Of a DNA stretch of 64,000 nucleotides, positions 33,811 through 45,925 are shown in pieces. The position numbers and the translations under genes are program-made. Numbering within the stretch: position 1 is the first letter of the stretch; each line of letters starts with the position of its first letter. The notes under the pieces are model-generated. The model saw only the letters and a program-made list of their open reading frames with translations. It did no database searches and was not told the origin of the DNA. The DNA is from Whalleya microplaca (Eukaryota; Ascomycota; Sordariomycetes; Xylariales; Xylariaceae), in assembly GCA_022497155.1 (NCBI GenBank), contig MU385723.1:248001-312000 (forward strand), given 5' to 3'.

Positions 33811-35493
33811 TCAACTTGAGGTACTATTACTCTTCGCCTCTCGGTGCTCGGTAACTGGCTGTTCCGAACTTCTTCGCCTGGGATATAGGCTTCCTAAACT
33901 GCCTATGCTCCCTTTGCTTATTGCTATTGAGAACCTTTTGAGAAAGCCGGTTTTCTCTTCGTCCATTGGCATGCCATTCATCGATGCTCTTCGTCGCGAT
34001 ATGATGGCATCAAGCTCCATGTCCCGGTTGGCGCGGTCTTGAATCTTCGACTGTTGTTCGGGACCGACTCGAGCATCAACCAACGCCCTGGCGTCTCGTT
34101 TCAAGTCAAGAAATAGCGAGAAAAATCCTGTGACAACGAGCAGAGCGGGAACGACGCTAAAGGCCGTCTGGTAACTACCGCCTCGCTGGTTGATCGCGTA
34201 CATCACGAATGGCCAAAAAGCCGGCCCGGAGGCTCCCATAGTGATATAGGCAGCTGCGCGCTTTGTACGCTGCCCCTGCCCACGGAGTCCTAGCGTGAAG
34301 ATGAGTGGCCACATCGGCCCTTCGAAGAAATAGAAAAGAATTGCTGGGATAGCAAGCATGTTCTGATTCTGAGGGCGTAGAGCTGCCAGCAAGATCCCAC
34401 AAACAATGGTAAGCCCCGTACAAATACTCAAGACAGTGCGTGGCTGGGGCACTTTCGGATGAGTTGGAGATAAGTAGGCGAGATATGCGGCGAGGAAACG
34501 GGATAGGGCAAATGCTGAATGGGCCACGAGGAGGTAATCTGGAATGGAAAGACTAAGTCCTTCCGGCGCCTCTGACAGTTGAGCCGCCGAGTCTGCCGCT
34601 GTACCTGTGGGTGCCCCTGCGGCTAGCGAGGGGGTCAGAATCGAGCGAAAGAAGATGCTCATGCTTTCTTGTGCAGCAACATAAGCCCATTGAGCTAAAA
34701 CAGCTAGCACCAGAGTCCAAGTCCGGAGTTCAAACCCGCCGAAGCTGCGCTTCTTGGGATCGATCGGAAGATACCTGGTAGAATGCTCCATCTCGGCATC
34801 TGTCACCTCTGGCAAGGGCATATAAAAGAAAAACAGGGCAAGAGCAGCACACAGAAGTGTGATAGCTAGGTATGTCCACTGAACGTCGAGCAGAGACATG
34901 GAATCGGTGCTCTTCAGGGAGCTGCTGATATTAGAGAAGAAGACTTTCTCCGCTAGTAACCCACTCAGGACCGTAGTAACAGCTTGCAATCCCTGAGCCA
35001 ATAATAGCCGGGTCTCTGCGTAGTCCATAGGACCACAGAAGATCAAAAAAGGATTGGCTCCGGTTTCCAAGACTGCAAGACCAAATCCAACGACAAAGTT
35101 GCAGATCATGAACCCAGCAAATGAAGTGAGGACCGCACTCGGCCAAAACATAATCGTCCCAACGCCATAGATGCATAGGCCGAGGATGAAAGTGGCCCTG
35201 TACCCGCCGATCGGGTCCGCGCCATTCTTTCTCGATCTCTTCCTTGTCCTGGAATGCTCGTCGTGGCGGAGTATCCATTCACCAACAATCAATGGACCGA
35301 GTAGATAACCTGCACCGAAATAAATTGAAGAAAGCGCGATTGTCTCCGCAGTCGACATACCCGACACAGAAGCCACCGCACCAGTTAGCTGGTTCAGGAG
35401 ACCATAGGAGAAGCCCCAAAGCAAGAACAGAATTATGACCACAGTACAATACTTGAAGGAGTCTCGGACTGAGGTTCTGAGCACTATATACAC
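33811..35493 (-). CDS. FucP-type (glucose/galactose/fucose) MFS transporter
   Basis: One long exon of up to 560 codons; the stop is at 33811. ILFLLWGFSYGLLNQL is the first membrane segment and a signature of FucP/glucose-galactose H+ symporters. GLAVLETGANPFLIFCGPMD is the matching conserved block before the third/fourth helix. IPAILFYFFEGPMWPLIFTL and ASGPAFWPFVMYAINQR lie in the second half. About 12 membrane segments can be counted, followed by a basic, Ser-rich cytoplasmic tail. The open frame begins with non-ATG codons, and the first Met lies after helix 1, so a short upstream exon must supply the start. An acceptor TATATAG at 35486 with phase 1 is likely; I could not find the matching first exon before the next gene's end at 35620. 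Predicted role: plasma-membrane sugar uptake. The substrate is not determined. Confidence 0.8.
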   Translation of the reverse strand: MYIVLRTSVRDSFKYCTVVIILFLLWGFSYGLLNQLTGAVASVSGMSTAETIALSSIYFGAGYLLGPLIVGEWILRHDEHSRTRKRSRKNGADPIGGYRATFILGLCIYGVGTIMFWPSAVLTSFAGFMICNFVVGFGLAVLETGANPFLIFCGPMDYAETRLLLAQGLQAVTTVLSGLLAEKVFFSNISSSLKSTDSMSLLDVQWTYLAITLLCAALALFFFYMPLPEVTDAEMEHSTRYLPIDPKKRSFGGFELRTWTLVLAVLAQWAYVAAQESMSIFFRSILTPSLAAGAPTGTAADSAAQLSEAPEGLSLSIPDYLLVAHSAFALSRFLAAYLAYLSPTHPKVPQPRTVLSICTGLTIVCGILLAALRPQNQNMLAIPAILFYFFEGPMWPLIFTLGLRGQGQRTKRAAAYITMGASGPAFWPFVMYAINQRGGSYQTAFSVVPALLVVTGFFSLFLDLKRDARALVDARVGPEQQSKIQDRANRDMELDAIISRRRASMNGMPMDEEKTGFLKRFSIAISKGSIGSLGSLYPRRRSSEQPVTEHREAKSNSTSS

Positions 35494-35619
35494 AAACCGA
35501 TATTAGCAATTGCCCGCTCTGGATAGCTTCAGGGGTCATAAGTCATGTCTCAGGAGTTCGACCTTCATCGACATACTACACGGGTAGGTGCAGATCCGGA
35601 GACCAGCTAAAATAGAAAA

Positions 35620-36903
35620 TTATAGAATTCTAAAATACGTACTGCTTTTGGGACGGCGCATATTCACGAAACCAAAATAAACCGAATTTTCAAATGCGGA
35701 ATAGGTATCAGTGGCGCTTGTCAGAGCCGTAGGAGTGCGGTCAAGGGGAGATGGTGTAGACATATTTGCCATATCGGGCGTGGTCAGAAAGCCGGACGAA
35801 AACATTTGAGGGTTTGCCTCGTCCCTAACATGGACCTGGACAGGTGAAAAAAGCCCTGTTTCGATGGGCGCCCCGGGGCTCACATTTTGATCTCCATCAG
35901 AACTCAACTGCGAACTCTGCTGCTGAGTGTCCACAGTCGAGTCTTGCCTTGTCGTCGCGTCCGGATCCACTAGCATAGCAGGGAGAAATCTAATGATGAT
36001 GGGTTTCAGAGTCGGAATACATGCACAGGCAATGCCGACGTTGACTTCAACAGATGACCACATGAGGGAGAGGGACGCGTTCCAAGCAAATTCGGGTGAA
36101 TCACCAAATGTTGCTGCTGGATTGCTCGAGGCGGTCGGGAAGACTTCGGTTATGGCCTGCTGGAGATAGTAGACCCGAACAACGTCGACAATAGAGACAA
36201 AGATACCCAGGGTAAAGGTAATGATCAGTATTATCTTTTGCCTTGGCGGCAGTCTCATGCTGGTTAGGACGGGCAGTGGCAGGGCCAGGATGGCGAGGTC
36301 TGTCACGATATTGATCGGGGCTGAACAGATAAACTCGGTTAATAACGGAATACATGAGGCCGGGCCATTGTATGGATCAAACGCGGCCTGGACGGGGCGG
36401 CATTGAAAGATGTTCATCAAAGTTAGAACCAAGCCGGCCACATTGACAACAGTCAGAACAACCCACGATGCCAGTCGCAGAACCCGCTGGGTATTCTTCG
36501 ACAGGCGGAGGTAAAATATTAAAATGGACGACTTCGTGGCCATCAGCGCGGGATTCTATGAGGTGGTTAGTTCTGCTTCTCGGGTTCCGTATAGGCGGAT
36601 TGTTAAGCCTACATATAGGATCGAGAAGGCATATTCGCAACGGCGCAAAGCGTTCCAGTCGCTACTAGATATATTGTCGTCATGCCGGCCGAGTCCCTTC
36701 GTGGTTCCCAAATCGATAGAAAGGCTAAGAGCGAAGGCGAGGACCCAAGCAGCTACAATGAGGTAGTCGTCCCAACTGACCTTCCGTACGATACCGAATC
36801 GACAGACGAGCCTCGCAGCGACGAAACAAGAAGACAGGACGAGCGTAGTGGTGGTCACGGCAAATACTGAAGGGCCACGGTCGGGATAATGGTTCGACGG
36901 CAT
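35620..36903 (-). CDS. Pth11-like rhodopsin-domain receptor/integral membrane protein
   Basis: Two exons, 36903-36613 and 36555-35620, give 408 residues; the 57-nt intron (GTAGGC to CATAG, phase 0) rejoins AFSILY to NPALMATKSS. Seven membrane segments are visible, starting with FAVTTTTLVLSSCFVAARLV. Typical wording of the fungal rhodopsin domain follows: SWDDYLIVAAWVLAF after helix 1, LMATKSSILIFYLRL, NIFQCRPVQAAFDP, and NIVTDLAILALPLPVL. The tail after about residue 290 is cytoplasmic, rich in Ser, Thr, Gln and Asp. These proteins sit in the plasma membrane; the best known member, Pth11, senses surface cues in Magnaporthe. The extracellular CFEM domain of Pth11 itself is missing here, as in most family members. 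The stop lies just 127 bases from the 5' end of the sugar-transporter frame. Confidence 0.85.
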
Positions 36904-39050
36904 CTTCGACGCGCGGATGTCGTTCGGCGACTATGAACTTCAAGCAAGGCCATTAGAATATACCAGCCCGGCACGGAAGTCCTGTGCGTATGCGCTCATG
37001 TAGGTATATTCAAAGGTGGACCTGTCGAGGCGATGATCCCCAGCTGTGCTATGCTATGCGTAGGGACAAAGGGTCCAGGAATGCCACGCTGACTCGTAAC
37101 TAGCATGTCGTTGCACGTTGCAGAGCGAGAGAAGAAAGCAAGAGATCGGTCGAGAACTCGGGCCGCGTCGTGACAAAAAGAATTGTGGGGCTTGAAGCAA
37201 TCCCAGAATCCCGGCCACCACCGGGGTTGAGAGTCAGCCACCTGATACCTGATTCGGGCTGGGCCGGCAAGAAACAGGACAAGAACTTTCTTGGCGGCGG
37301 TGAAGGAGGAGAACACTTTGCAACAAGGCTGCGGAGACAGATCACTACCACGTAACCCGTGACCGCCTTATAATATAAGTGAGTAGATACACTGGCCAGA
37401 GGCAAAGCCAAAATGGAGGTGAGGACGAAGGCGGGTGGTTGACTGCAAGCAATGAAAAAAGGATGTGTGGGAATGAGAAGGAAAAGCGGAATGCGAATAG
37501 GAATAAAGCCCAAGGTCAAAGGTGATTTTTAGCGGTGCTCAGTTGGGCTTGGTGACTTGTCACTGCTAATAAAAATGCAACAGGGCTGCAGGGTTAGGCG
37601 AATCTTGGAAGTATCGTAACTGCTACGTATGAACGCACGCATAATCGTAAAAAATTTCCCTCCGATACTTCGGGTATCGCTGCAGTGACGTAACATACAA
37701 GTACATTAGCAGCTCACGCTAGCATATAACGAACCAAGCCAGTGCAGCAGTGCTACTCCCCACATCTCAGAAACCCTTGTAAGTCTGGATTTTACCCCGG
37801 ATTTCAACATCGACGAGATGATAACAAAACGCCCGGATCACGGGAAGAAGTCAGCTGGCCCACAAAGGACAAAGAGCAATTGCTAGGTACTATCAAGCAA
37901 GTCACAAGCGATTCAAGTTGGGGTGTCTGGGTGTACAAGTCAGTTGCTATACTCGAATACGTATGTATATATGAGAACAAAGGCGGCACCAATCCACCGC
38001 CTCCTCGAACCCATATATTTTTTAAGATGCAGGCTACACACGTCAATCCGAGGCAATTTCATTGACACTTGTCTAATGCGACGGCCTACACTACACGTTT
38101 TAATGCCTAGCCCTTCCGCATTAGTAATGTACCGCAATGTATGTACAAGTACGAATCGGTGAAGAAAACGCCTCTTGATTCAGCGGTCCGATTAACGAAC
38201 CCATAAAAGCGGTTTATTCAATCTAAAACAAAGATGTTGGTTCGATATGTTTGCAATCCAGCTGCTGACTTGCTGCTTGCACACCGCCGATGGTCACACC
38301 AAGCACATCCACAGATATTTACCGGTATGTAGTGCAACAAGATGATTTCGCCTAACGGCAAAAGGAATAAAAACCCGATAGGCGAAAAGCTGCAGGTAGA
38401 TCAGTTTACCTTACTAATGTAAGCTGTTTCTGTTTCTTTGTGGCCAATTGCTTTTACACTCGAAGTCGCCTGAGAAGCAAATTTATAGATTACTTGCATA
38501 AATAATTGCTTTCCGCCCTCATGCCGTGCTTACCTCATGCTGTGAAGTGGGCAAATCTTCAACTTCCCCGGTCCTATTGAGATGCGGTCTTCATCGTTCT
38601 CATGTTCCACCATGACATGGCGTCTCATAGGCCGATTCATCTCGTTATACTCGTATAATCAATTCGCATGTGGCGTTAGTATTCATCTAAAGCATTGATC
38701 TAGCATGAGCCGTTTTAGCTGGCCTGAACTAGTATCCCCTCTACGCAGTACAATTGTCGACTGAGAGCTTGGCCTACCGGATCCCGATTATCTGTTATGA
38801 GAGATTTTCATGGCCGTCTAGTCATGCTGTTATGCTTGGGAATTCTACAAGTCAATACAGACCCTATTATTCCATACAAGTGTGGTAAATGGCATGTCTA
38901 CGTCATAAGTGCTGGAATCAAACACCGAGGGGTTGAAGATCATCCACATTTCTAGAATGTTTCTTAAAGTGCCAAGTAGTCCATCTGTTCATCAAAAGAT
39001 AGTTGTAGATCCTATGATTAAAAAATTCCCATTTGTGGAGAAATCTAAGG
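36904..39050. other. Gene desert, left part
   Basis: No gene can be supported between the receptor and the segment at 39051. A 139-codon minus-strand frame at 37100-37519 is rich in Leu, Pro and Ser but shows no family motif. The region 38200-39000 is AT-rich. Confidence 0.5.
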
Positions 39051-39890
39051 TTAAGTCGACGCGATGGAATTCCCTCGTTTCGATTCAAATGCTAAACACG
39101 GGATGATATCAAAAACATACGACCCCCTTACTCGTTTCTGCGTCCATCTAGTTATGATATCTGGCAGTTGACTTACAAAGGCACCTGAATCCAGCAACAA
39201 TGCCCTTCTCAGAATGCAATGTAACTTTCTCGATGCTCCCCTGCCCTTGTACGGTCCGGGTTCTTGTAAGCTTCTGTTCTCCCCCTTCACCTACCTGTGC
39301 ACTAAGCAACTGCGACTGCAATATATCACCCCATTTTCCATCATCAAGTGGAGTAATGAACGTGAGTTCGGCTTTTGACTAGATAGTAGCATCGCATTCC
39401 TAAGTTACCCTCCGTAATGAGCTTTAGTGAGAACCCAAGATTTCGGGAAGATGCGCCATGACATAGCACGATATCTCGGTTAGCTTCCCCAATCACCTCT
39501 TATTCGCGGGGAATTAGTGCCGTGAAGGAATAATTCAATCTACCTTAGACTTTCGATGCCGCAACACTTCTAGCGTTTACCTGAAAGACTTCAAGTAGTT
39601 GTCCGTAGGTTGGAAAGTTGCGACGGTCATCGTATCTCATTGACAGTGTTCCTTTCCATAGACTCCCCCCTCCCTTTGAGAGAATTGACGTCTCTTACAG
39701 TCTATTAAGGCCACAAGGGTGCCCTCGCGGTTTGAAAACGCCAAGTGGGATAGTCCTCGAGATATTCATGTTAGTACGTGAGAACGCAGGAGCTACTGTC
39801 CTTCCCTTCTGTCCGAGTTACAGTAAAATACCCTTGCCAACATATGGGCGTAGGACGGAATGTAGAAACTGAGGTCATTGGGGAGGAGGA
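39051..39890 (-). pseudogene. Spliced coding-like segment of unknown family, probably decayed
   Basis: Three minus-strand segments join cleanly. The first ends at 39581 with RRNFPTYGQLLEVFQ. After a 202-nt intron, 39378-39177 encodes SKAELTFITPLDDGKWGDIL onward to LHSEKGIVAGFRC. After an 85-nt intron, 39091-39051 gives FESKRGNSIAST and a stop. Phases agree (0, then 1) and the peptide is protein-like. Further upstream, ATG at about 39879 opens MTSVSTFRPTPICWQGYF, and an intron with a perfect TACTAAC branch point leads to EGTLVALIDCKRRQFSQREG. That frame then meets TGA, and only a one-base shift connects it to the downstream exons. I do not recognise the family. Either the gene is broken by a frameshift or an exon boundary escapes me. 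Confidence 0.4.
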
Positions 39891-41960
39891 AGATTAGAGC
39901 AGCGTCTAGTGTAAGGGTACCTAGTTTTGCCAACTAATGCTTGTTGGGGTCTGTGTGCCTATCGCTGTGAATGCCTCAGGTGGTTTGCTCGAGTCGGGTA
40001 TGTCCATAATCAAGCTCTTGGCGGAATCTAACAAAGCACTGCAGCTTCTGTGTTCAGCCCTGCTAGATTTCCCGGTGGTCTGGGTCGGCCTTATCTGATG
40101 TGACACCTGATTACCTGTGTTGGTTCGTATTGGGTGTTGTATGCGGCATAATAGAGATAGAGTTTCACTAGGAGCACCAACGAACGTTATTTACCGCCAA
40201 CCGAGAATGGTCCGATACCGAGAAGATGAGCATTCCAAGCCCGATCTAACTTTTCAGTCAACCATCCTAAGTAGGAAGACATGGGAAGATGTATATTGAA
40301 TCCAGAGTGAGAAAGATATAGCCTATACATGCTCATCAGTGACATATAACAGTGTCATCAGCCGGCAACGAGATATTCTCTCAGATAGCAATATTTTGTC
40401 AGAAGATAAGACTTAGACAAGACGACAGATGGCTGGCTCCGTGATACACAAAGGTCAATAATCACAGTATATATAGATATATAATATATGAAATGAGTAT
40501 AAGGTCTAGGAAAGGCAAGGAAAACATTTGGGCGGAATATATGTAAGCAGTAAACGTATTCTAGGGTGCGTAAAAATAAAAATAAAAATAGTACATTAAT
40601 GAGCATAGACGTTATGTGTATCTTATGTCCGGGTTCATACATTGGGTGTTGATTACATACATATTCCACTGTATATGCAAGCAAATTGGGCTGAAATATC
40701 TATACTTTGCGTCTTCATTCTGATATGCATTTCTCCGGAAGCTGCTAGTTCTACTAGGATATCTTGTGACTAGATAGTGTACTGGTATTCACCTGCCGGA
40801 TTACAGCAGCTTATCCTGAGCTGATCGAGTCTCATACCTAATAACTTGAAAAACTTCCCAATACTTTTCAATGACTTGAAGCCTCTGCAATCCGTCGAAC
40901 AACAGATATGCCTTCTCACTATTACAGTGACCTACTTAGGTCAGATAAGACCTGAGCGTACCATCTGATATACAAGTGCCTGGCCTTTGTAGAATATCGC
41001 TTAACAATAACGCTCTATATTTGAAAACTTAACTTAATTTCGAGTAAATCACTTACATGTACCCCTTCAGTCGAAAGTCCAAGTTAGTCTTAGAGAAAAT
41101 TATGCATTATGACTTTTGGAGATGATCGGATTTGAAATATTTAGCACAGTCTTGAAAGGTTTCATAAGGAACCTATAGGACTTATTATGCAGGCGCATAT
41201 TCAATGCCTAGGCTACATTACGGGCGATAGATCAGTGTTGTCATGTTCACCATTGTGATATCAAACATAAGAATTATAAAATTTCCCGGGACGGTGAGCT
41301 AGGCTTACATAATCAACTATTTTTACAACGCCTCTTTATTCACTAAGAGCTTTTACTCTCCAGGTGATTGCATTTATATATAGGTCCAGGAATAAAAGCA
41401 TGTACTTCAAGCTGAGTGAGCTTGTAGCCTGAACCTTATAATCTCATTGTCTTCTATTGGGACTCAATGCCACTCCTTGAGGCAAAAACCTAACAATATT
41501 AGATTAGACACTTTGTTAGATATAAGGGCATAAAAAGAGATTATATATCTGTGTATATTGATACTTGTAGAAACATGGTGATACTTGACTATAGCATAGT
41601 GCCCGCGTATGTAGTAAGCATGAAAGAGATTATTCTTCTGGGCAGCTGCCGCCAACTGGTGAGCGCCGCAGCTCGGAATATTTGCGGACTCGGCAAAGAT
41701 TGAACCAATCGGATGGCAGTAATTGTAATGTGCTCGATTTACTAGCGAATTTGGGGTTTGGGGAAGTGGCAATGGGCAATGGGCAATTGAAGAAAGCAGC
41801 TCATCGACGTCAGGAAGTCTCGATCGTCATCACGAAATTAGAGCATTGACTGATACAGACCCGACGTAAGAGCTCTTGCGAGCACTTCGTTCCTCTCCAC
41901 TCCACCTAGATGATATAACATCATTTTCTTCTTCGCCCTCAGTCAACAATTCGGTACAAG
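39891..41960. other. Gene desert, right part
   Basis: AT-rich from about 40280 to 41770. It contains an AAAAT microsatellite at 40572-40590 and a GGGCAAT triplication at 41769-41787. No gene can be supported. Confidence 0.5.
40572..40590. repeat. AAAAAT microsatellite
   Basis: Three AAAAAT units in an AT-rich, gene-free stretch. Confidence 0.8.
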
Positions 41961-42811
41961 ATGCTGCTGCCATCTACGAGAAGAGCAGCGACCCTGGCTC
42001 TGCGAGGTTTGTTGCCATCCCGCCACCCTTTCCCTATTGCGAATATATATATCTTGAACTCAATTGAGCCGTCAACTGACTCTCTACGCACCATCATAGC
42101 AAAGCCGACAACCCGTATAGTCCCCCTCCAGTCCCTCGCCTCCATCACGACGACGCCGAAGAAAGATGCCACCTCGGTCACGCCTCACACCTCCACCGGC
42201 CTCGCGCACCGGGAGCGCAAGGAAGTACCGCTAGCGAGCCAGGAACCCAAGAAGGGTGTTATGCAATATGCCTTGTACGTTTCCCCTCTACAATACATAC
42301 CACCGAGAACCCGCCTCTCCCACAGGCCAGAATAAACTAACGCGCGATGCTCGATATCAGGACCACACTCGACCAAGTCGCCAACTGGGCGCGACAATCC
42401 TCACTATGGCCGATGACGTTCGGACTGGCGTGCTGCGCCATCGAAATGATGCACCTCTCCACACCACGATACGACCAAGACAGACTGGGAATCATCTTCC
42501 GAGCGTCGCCGCGGCAGTCGGACGTGATGATCGTGGCGGGGACGCTGACGAACAAGATGGCGCCGGCGCTGCGCCAGGTGTACGACCAGATGCCCGAGCC
42601 GCGCTGGGTCGTCAGCATGGGCAGCTGCGCCAACGGCGGCGGCTACTACCACTACAGCTACAGCGTCGTGCGCGGCTGCGACCGCGTCGTCCCCGTCGAC
42701 ATCTACGTCCCCGGCTGCCCGCCCACCAGCGAGGCCCTCATGTACGGCATCTTCCAGCTGCAGCGCAAGATGAGACAGACTAGGATCACGAGGATGTGGT
42801 ACAGGAAGTAA
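41961..42811 (+). CDS. NADH dehydrogenase (complex I) 20-kDa subunit, NDUFS7/PSST
   Basis: Preferred exons are 41961-42006, 42100-42274 and 42361-42811, giving 223 residues. The first intron (93 nt, GTTTGT to CATAG with a CTGAC branch point) is a multiple of three, so the frame is open even unspliced; splicing removes a hydrophobic stretch unlike the family. The second intron restores [13 protein letters not shown]. The N-terminus [15 protein letters not shown] is a mitochondrial presequence. [12 protein letters not shown] (tandem Cys), [20 protein letters not shown] and [12 protein letters not shown] supply the four cysteines that bind the N2 iron-sulfur cluster next to the quinone site. The protein is in the Q module of complex I in the matrix arm. 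It is one of the most conserved proteins here. A GGCA repeat follows directly after the stop. Confidence 0.95.
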
Positions 42812-42875
42812 GCAGGCAAGAAAGAAAGGAAGCAGGCAGGCAGGAAGGCAGGCAGGCAGGCAGGCAGAGGGAGGC
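42812..42875. repeat. GGCA/GGAA tetranucleotide repeat in 3' UTR
   Basis: Imperfect GCAG/GCAA units begin at the base after the NDUFS7 stop codon, with the longest pure run of GGCA around 42846-42866. Confidence 0.8.
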
Positions 42876-43923
42876 AGATCGGATTCGAAGGAGAATTAAA
42901 GTCTGTTCAGCAAATGAACACTTCTCTTTTGTCTTGGGACGATGTACATAAGATACCTGGTTATATGTATACACGGGAGTTATAGAGTGGCAAACAACTC
43001 GTTCTCGTCTCAGCATGCTCCCCAGTCTGTCCAGCTGGCTTAGGCTAGTCGAAGGAGGCTTCCTCCTGCAATTGATGGCTAATATGTCTGACATGTGACA
43101 ATATCGACGTCGAGTGAGAATCCCATATATGAGGAAGCACCTATTATTAGCCTTCTCTAGTACTAGAATCCTCTGGTTCCTGTGGAAAATAAGTCTCCGT
43201 AGAGAAATTCCGGTAACTTGATATAAGTCGAGTTAATTCTGTGAAAATCTACTTGCTCCAAAGCGCGTCGAAGAAGAGAGCAAAGAGCATAAGGGGTGGC
43301 TGCGGGCCTACATACCTATGGCTGCCGCCTGTACATATATAAGGGGTGTCTACCTCCTGCTAGCTTCACCTTACACTAATTAATCCATTACGCTCCTTAT
43401 TGTTTCGTCGCATATTGACATTTTCATTCTCTCTAAGCTGAGATCTAAGACACGGAAGAGTCTTCATCACGTAAAATCCAAACTAAACGACAGTTGTATT
43501 ACATGAATATATATATGCCTCAGAAACACCTATCAGCAAACCAACAATGACAATCCAATCCAATCCCGCCCACGCCAGAGCCGAGCCCAGCTCGAGCCAG
43601 TGCAACAACTCCAGAGCGCAGGGTACCTATACAGCCACAAAACCTCTATACATACGTATAGTATACCCCCCCTCCCCCCTTTTCTCCCAGCAAAAATCGG
43701 TAAACGTTCTAGCGAGTGTGTGGTATATATATCTAACTAATCTAGCGAGTGTATCTCGGAAACCTTCGACGATCCGGGGCATACATATATATATATCTAC
43801 AATGAATTTCCCTCTCTCTCCTTTTCCCTTCTAACTCTTAACTCTATGGACGAGGCCGGGGAGCAACGAACGAGAAGGAAGCATAAACAACGACTCGACT
43901 CGGCTTGCCTCCCAGACTCTCTC
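42876..43923. other. Intergenic with retroelement-like promoter remnant
   Basis: Bases 43297-43355 read GCGGGCCTACATACCTATGG, then CGCCTGTACATATATAAGGG and CTACCTCCTGC. They resemble 12765-12825. No coding frame is convincing. Confidence 0.4.
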
Positions 43924-44698
43924 TCACAGCAGGGCAGCGGCCAGACCACCAGCGAAGGCGGCCAGCATGCCGCCCGGCGCGTTCCCCCCGAGGAGCTCGG
44001 CCTCGTTCACGCTGGCGGTCACGGTGGTGCTGGAGCTGGCGCGCGTGCTGCCGCCGGCGTCGGCAGACTCGTGGTCTGCCTCGGTCGTGGTGGCCGCGTT
44101 CTTGGTCTTGCTGGTGTCTTTGGTGGTCGTGGTAGCCACTTTTGCTGTCGTGGTCGTGCCGTAGATACTTGCGTTCATACTAGACATAATCCTGTTAGCC
44201 ATGGCGCATTTCTGAGTGTTATATATGATTATGGGGGTATTAGGGGTTGTTTAAGCGTGCTTGAAAACCAAGACGATTTCAGAACTAGCATAGTGCCGAG
44301 GCAAGAGAATCCATATTAAGGGGTGTGGTCACGTACCAGTACAGATCCTTCGTTTGTTGGTAGGTCGGTTTGCGCCCGTCGTTGGGGCAGTTGTTGAAGC
44401 AGCTATCATGTTCACGTCAGCTTCCTGGAACTCGATCCCACACCAGATTATGTGCTTGATTATGATGGTAGTCATACGTCATGATCGCAACATATTTGTC
44501 ACACAGACAGCTATAATCGTCCGGAGTACAGAGGGCAATATAGCTCGTAGTCGAAGCCAAGCAAGCGTCGAGGATGTTCTGTGCGGCACACGAACTCACG
44601 GCTTCAGCTACAACCGTCGTCGACGTCGGATCTGTTGTCTGAGCCCCTACCGAGGCGGCGGCGACGAGTATGGTTGCTGGGAATAGGATGGGCTTCAT
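43924..44698 (-). CDS. CFEM-like, GPI-anchored cell-surface protein
   Basis: Three exons, 44698-44478, 44402-44337 and 44179-43924, give 180 residues; introns of 75 and 157 nt are both phase 2. MKPILFPATILVAAASVGAQ is a signal peptide. The mature head carries eight cysteines: SSC, DAC, ALC, YSC, LC, MTC, NNC and LYC, with the CLC pair typical of CFEM-type domains, then NASIYG. A Thr/Ser/Lys-rich stalk follows. The C-terminus LLGGNAPGGMLAAFAGGLAA ends in a hydrophobic tail with Gly/Asn just before it, a good GPI-attachment site. The middle exon (22 residues, with FNNCPNDG) is short and is only seen after splicing. Spacing differs from canonical CFEM, so this is a CFEM relative; such proteins sit in the wall or membrane and some bind haem. 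Role here is unknown. Confidence 0.78.
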
Positions 44699-45925
44699 AG
44701 TTTCTGCTGCTGTGAGGCCGGTGATAACGAGGGGAGATAGTATAACGAGTGTCTGGGAGAAGACAATGTGAGAATATGCATGGCCTAAAGCAGGAGCAAA
44801 GGTAGTCCCTTTACGACTTCAAGTATCTTGGCGAGGAAGGAGAAAACGAGACACCAACGGACCCGAGGACGTGGATAGTTCGAGGCTGCAGAATATTTGT
44901 CCCTTTTCGGCAGATATACCGGTGGGTTGGATACCGAGAGAAACTCTCCATAATTGTATGTCTGGGCCTAAGCCAACTCCAGCGGATTGTCTATCAACTG
45001 ACCGTGAACAACCCAAGAACCCTGAAACTTTGGGCTCAACGAAGGAGGCGAAGATTGCGAACACCATAAGGTGGAAGGAGAGATAAGTTTCTAAGGCGAG
45101 GTCACCATCTCGGATCCCCATATCGTCCAAAGCATCGGGCGATGAGTAGGATGCCACCTCTGAAGCTCAGATGAGCGTCCCAAAGTTCCAATTTAGTATT
45201 GTTGCCCCGTGTTCTAGGGGACGAGTCGGCCGCAATTGGCCAATGGTAGCATTCATAGCTGATGAGCTTCACATGCGAACACATCATGTGGGCAAAAAGC
45301 TGTTGGGACGTTTAATCTGAACAGGGCCCAGGGTGAGAACGTTAAACCTTGCATGGGCAGACTCGGGAGTCCGGGACATCCATCTTATCCTGTCCTTCAT
45401 CGGCTGCCTGCTACGGGATGAATTCACAAATCGCGGTCCACGGTGACTTATATCCCGACCAAACGCAGTATGCCGATGAATAATTTATCACATAGCAAAA
45501 GGGGTACCCCACACTCGCCAGTGTGAATATTGATGGTTATATGTTATAGCTGTTATGTGACACTATTAGATGTCGCGATACAACAGCAATGAGATTTCAA
45601 ATGCAAAGAATAGGTCATAAAAGGGTGTCCACTTGGCCGTAATTGCAATGGTATTCGTCCATTTCCAATAAGCATACCTCTTGAATGTCAACTAAACAAT
45701 ATTGGATATCAGCAGAGTGCAAATGAGACGAGATGAATACCTGAGGCCAAAAAAGGGGGCCCCGACTTCAGTCCGTGTGTCCACGTTTTTTTGATGGCAA
45801 CTTGAACCCATAAACAAGAATAAGGTTTTGATATCCAGCGTAAAGTTAATTGATGTAGTGCCACCGGCGTTCACTATCAACTCTTTGCCGAATTAGAAGC
45901 CTACGCGTTTCGAGTTGAGGAGCGG
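44699..45925. other. Intergenic, no gene seen
   Basis: Promoter of the CFEM-like gene (minus) and 3' flank of the proton-channel gene. Frames such as 44819-45157 (minus) show no domain. Confidence 0.5.

Noticed and set aside
37100..37519. 139-codon minus-strand hydrophobic frame as a membrane protein
   Set aside because: Many prolines break the hydrophobic runs and no family resemblance is visible.
44180..44336. 157-nt intron of the CFEM-like gene as an introner copy
   Set aside because: Length fits, but neither end resembles the family.
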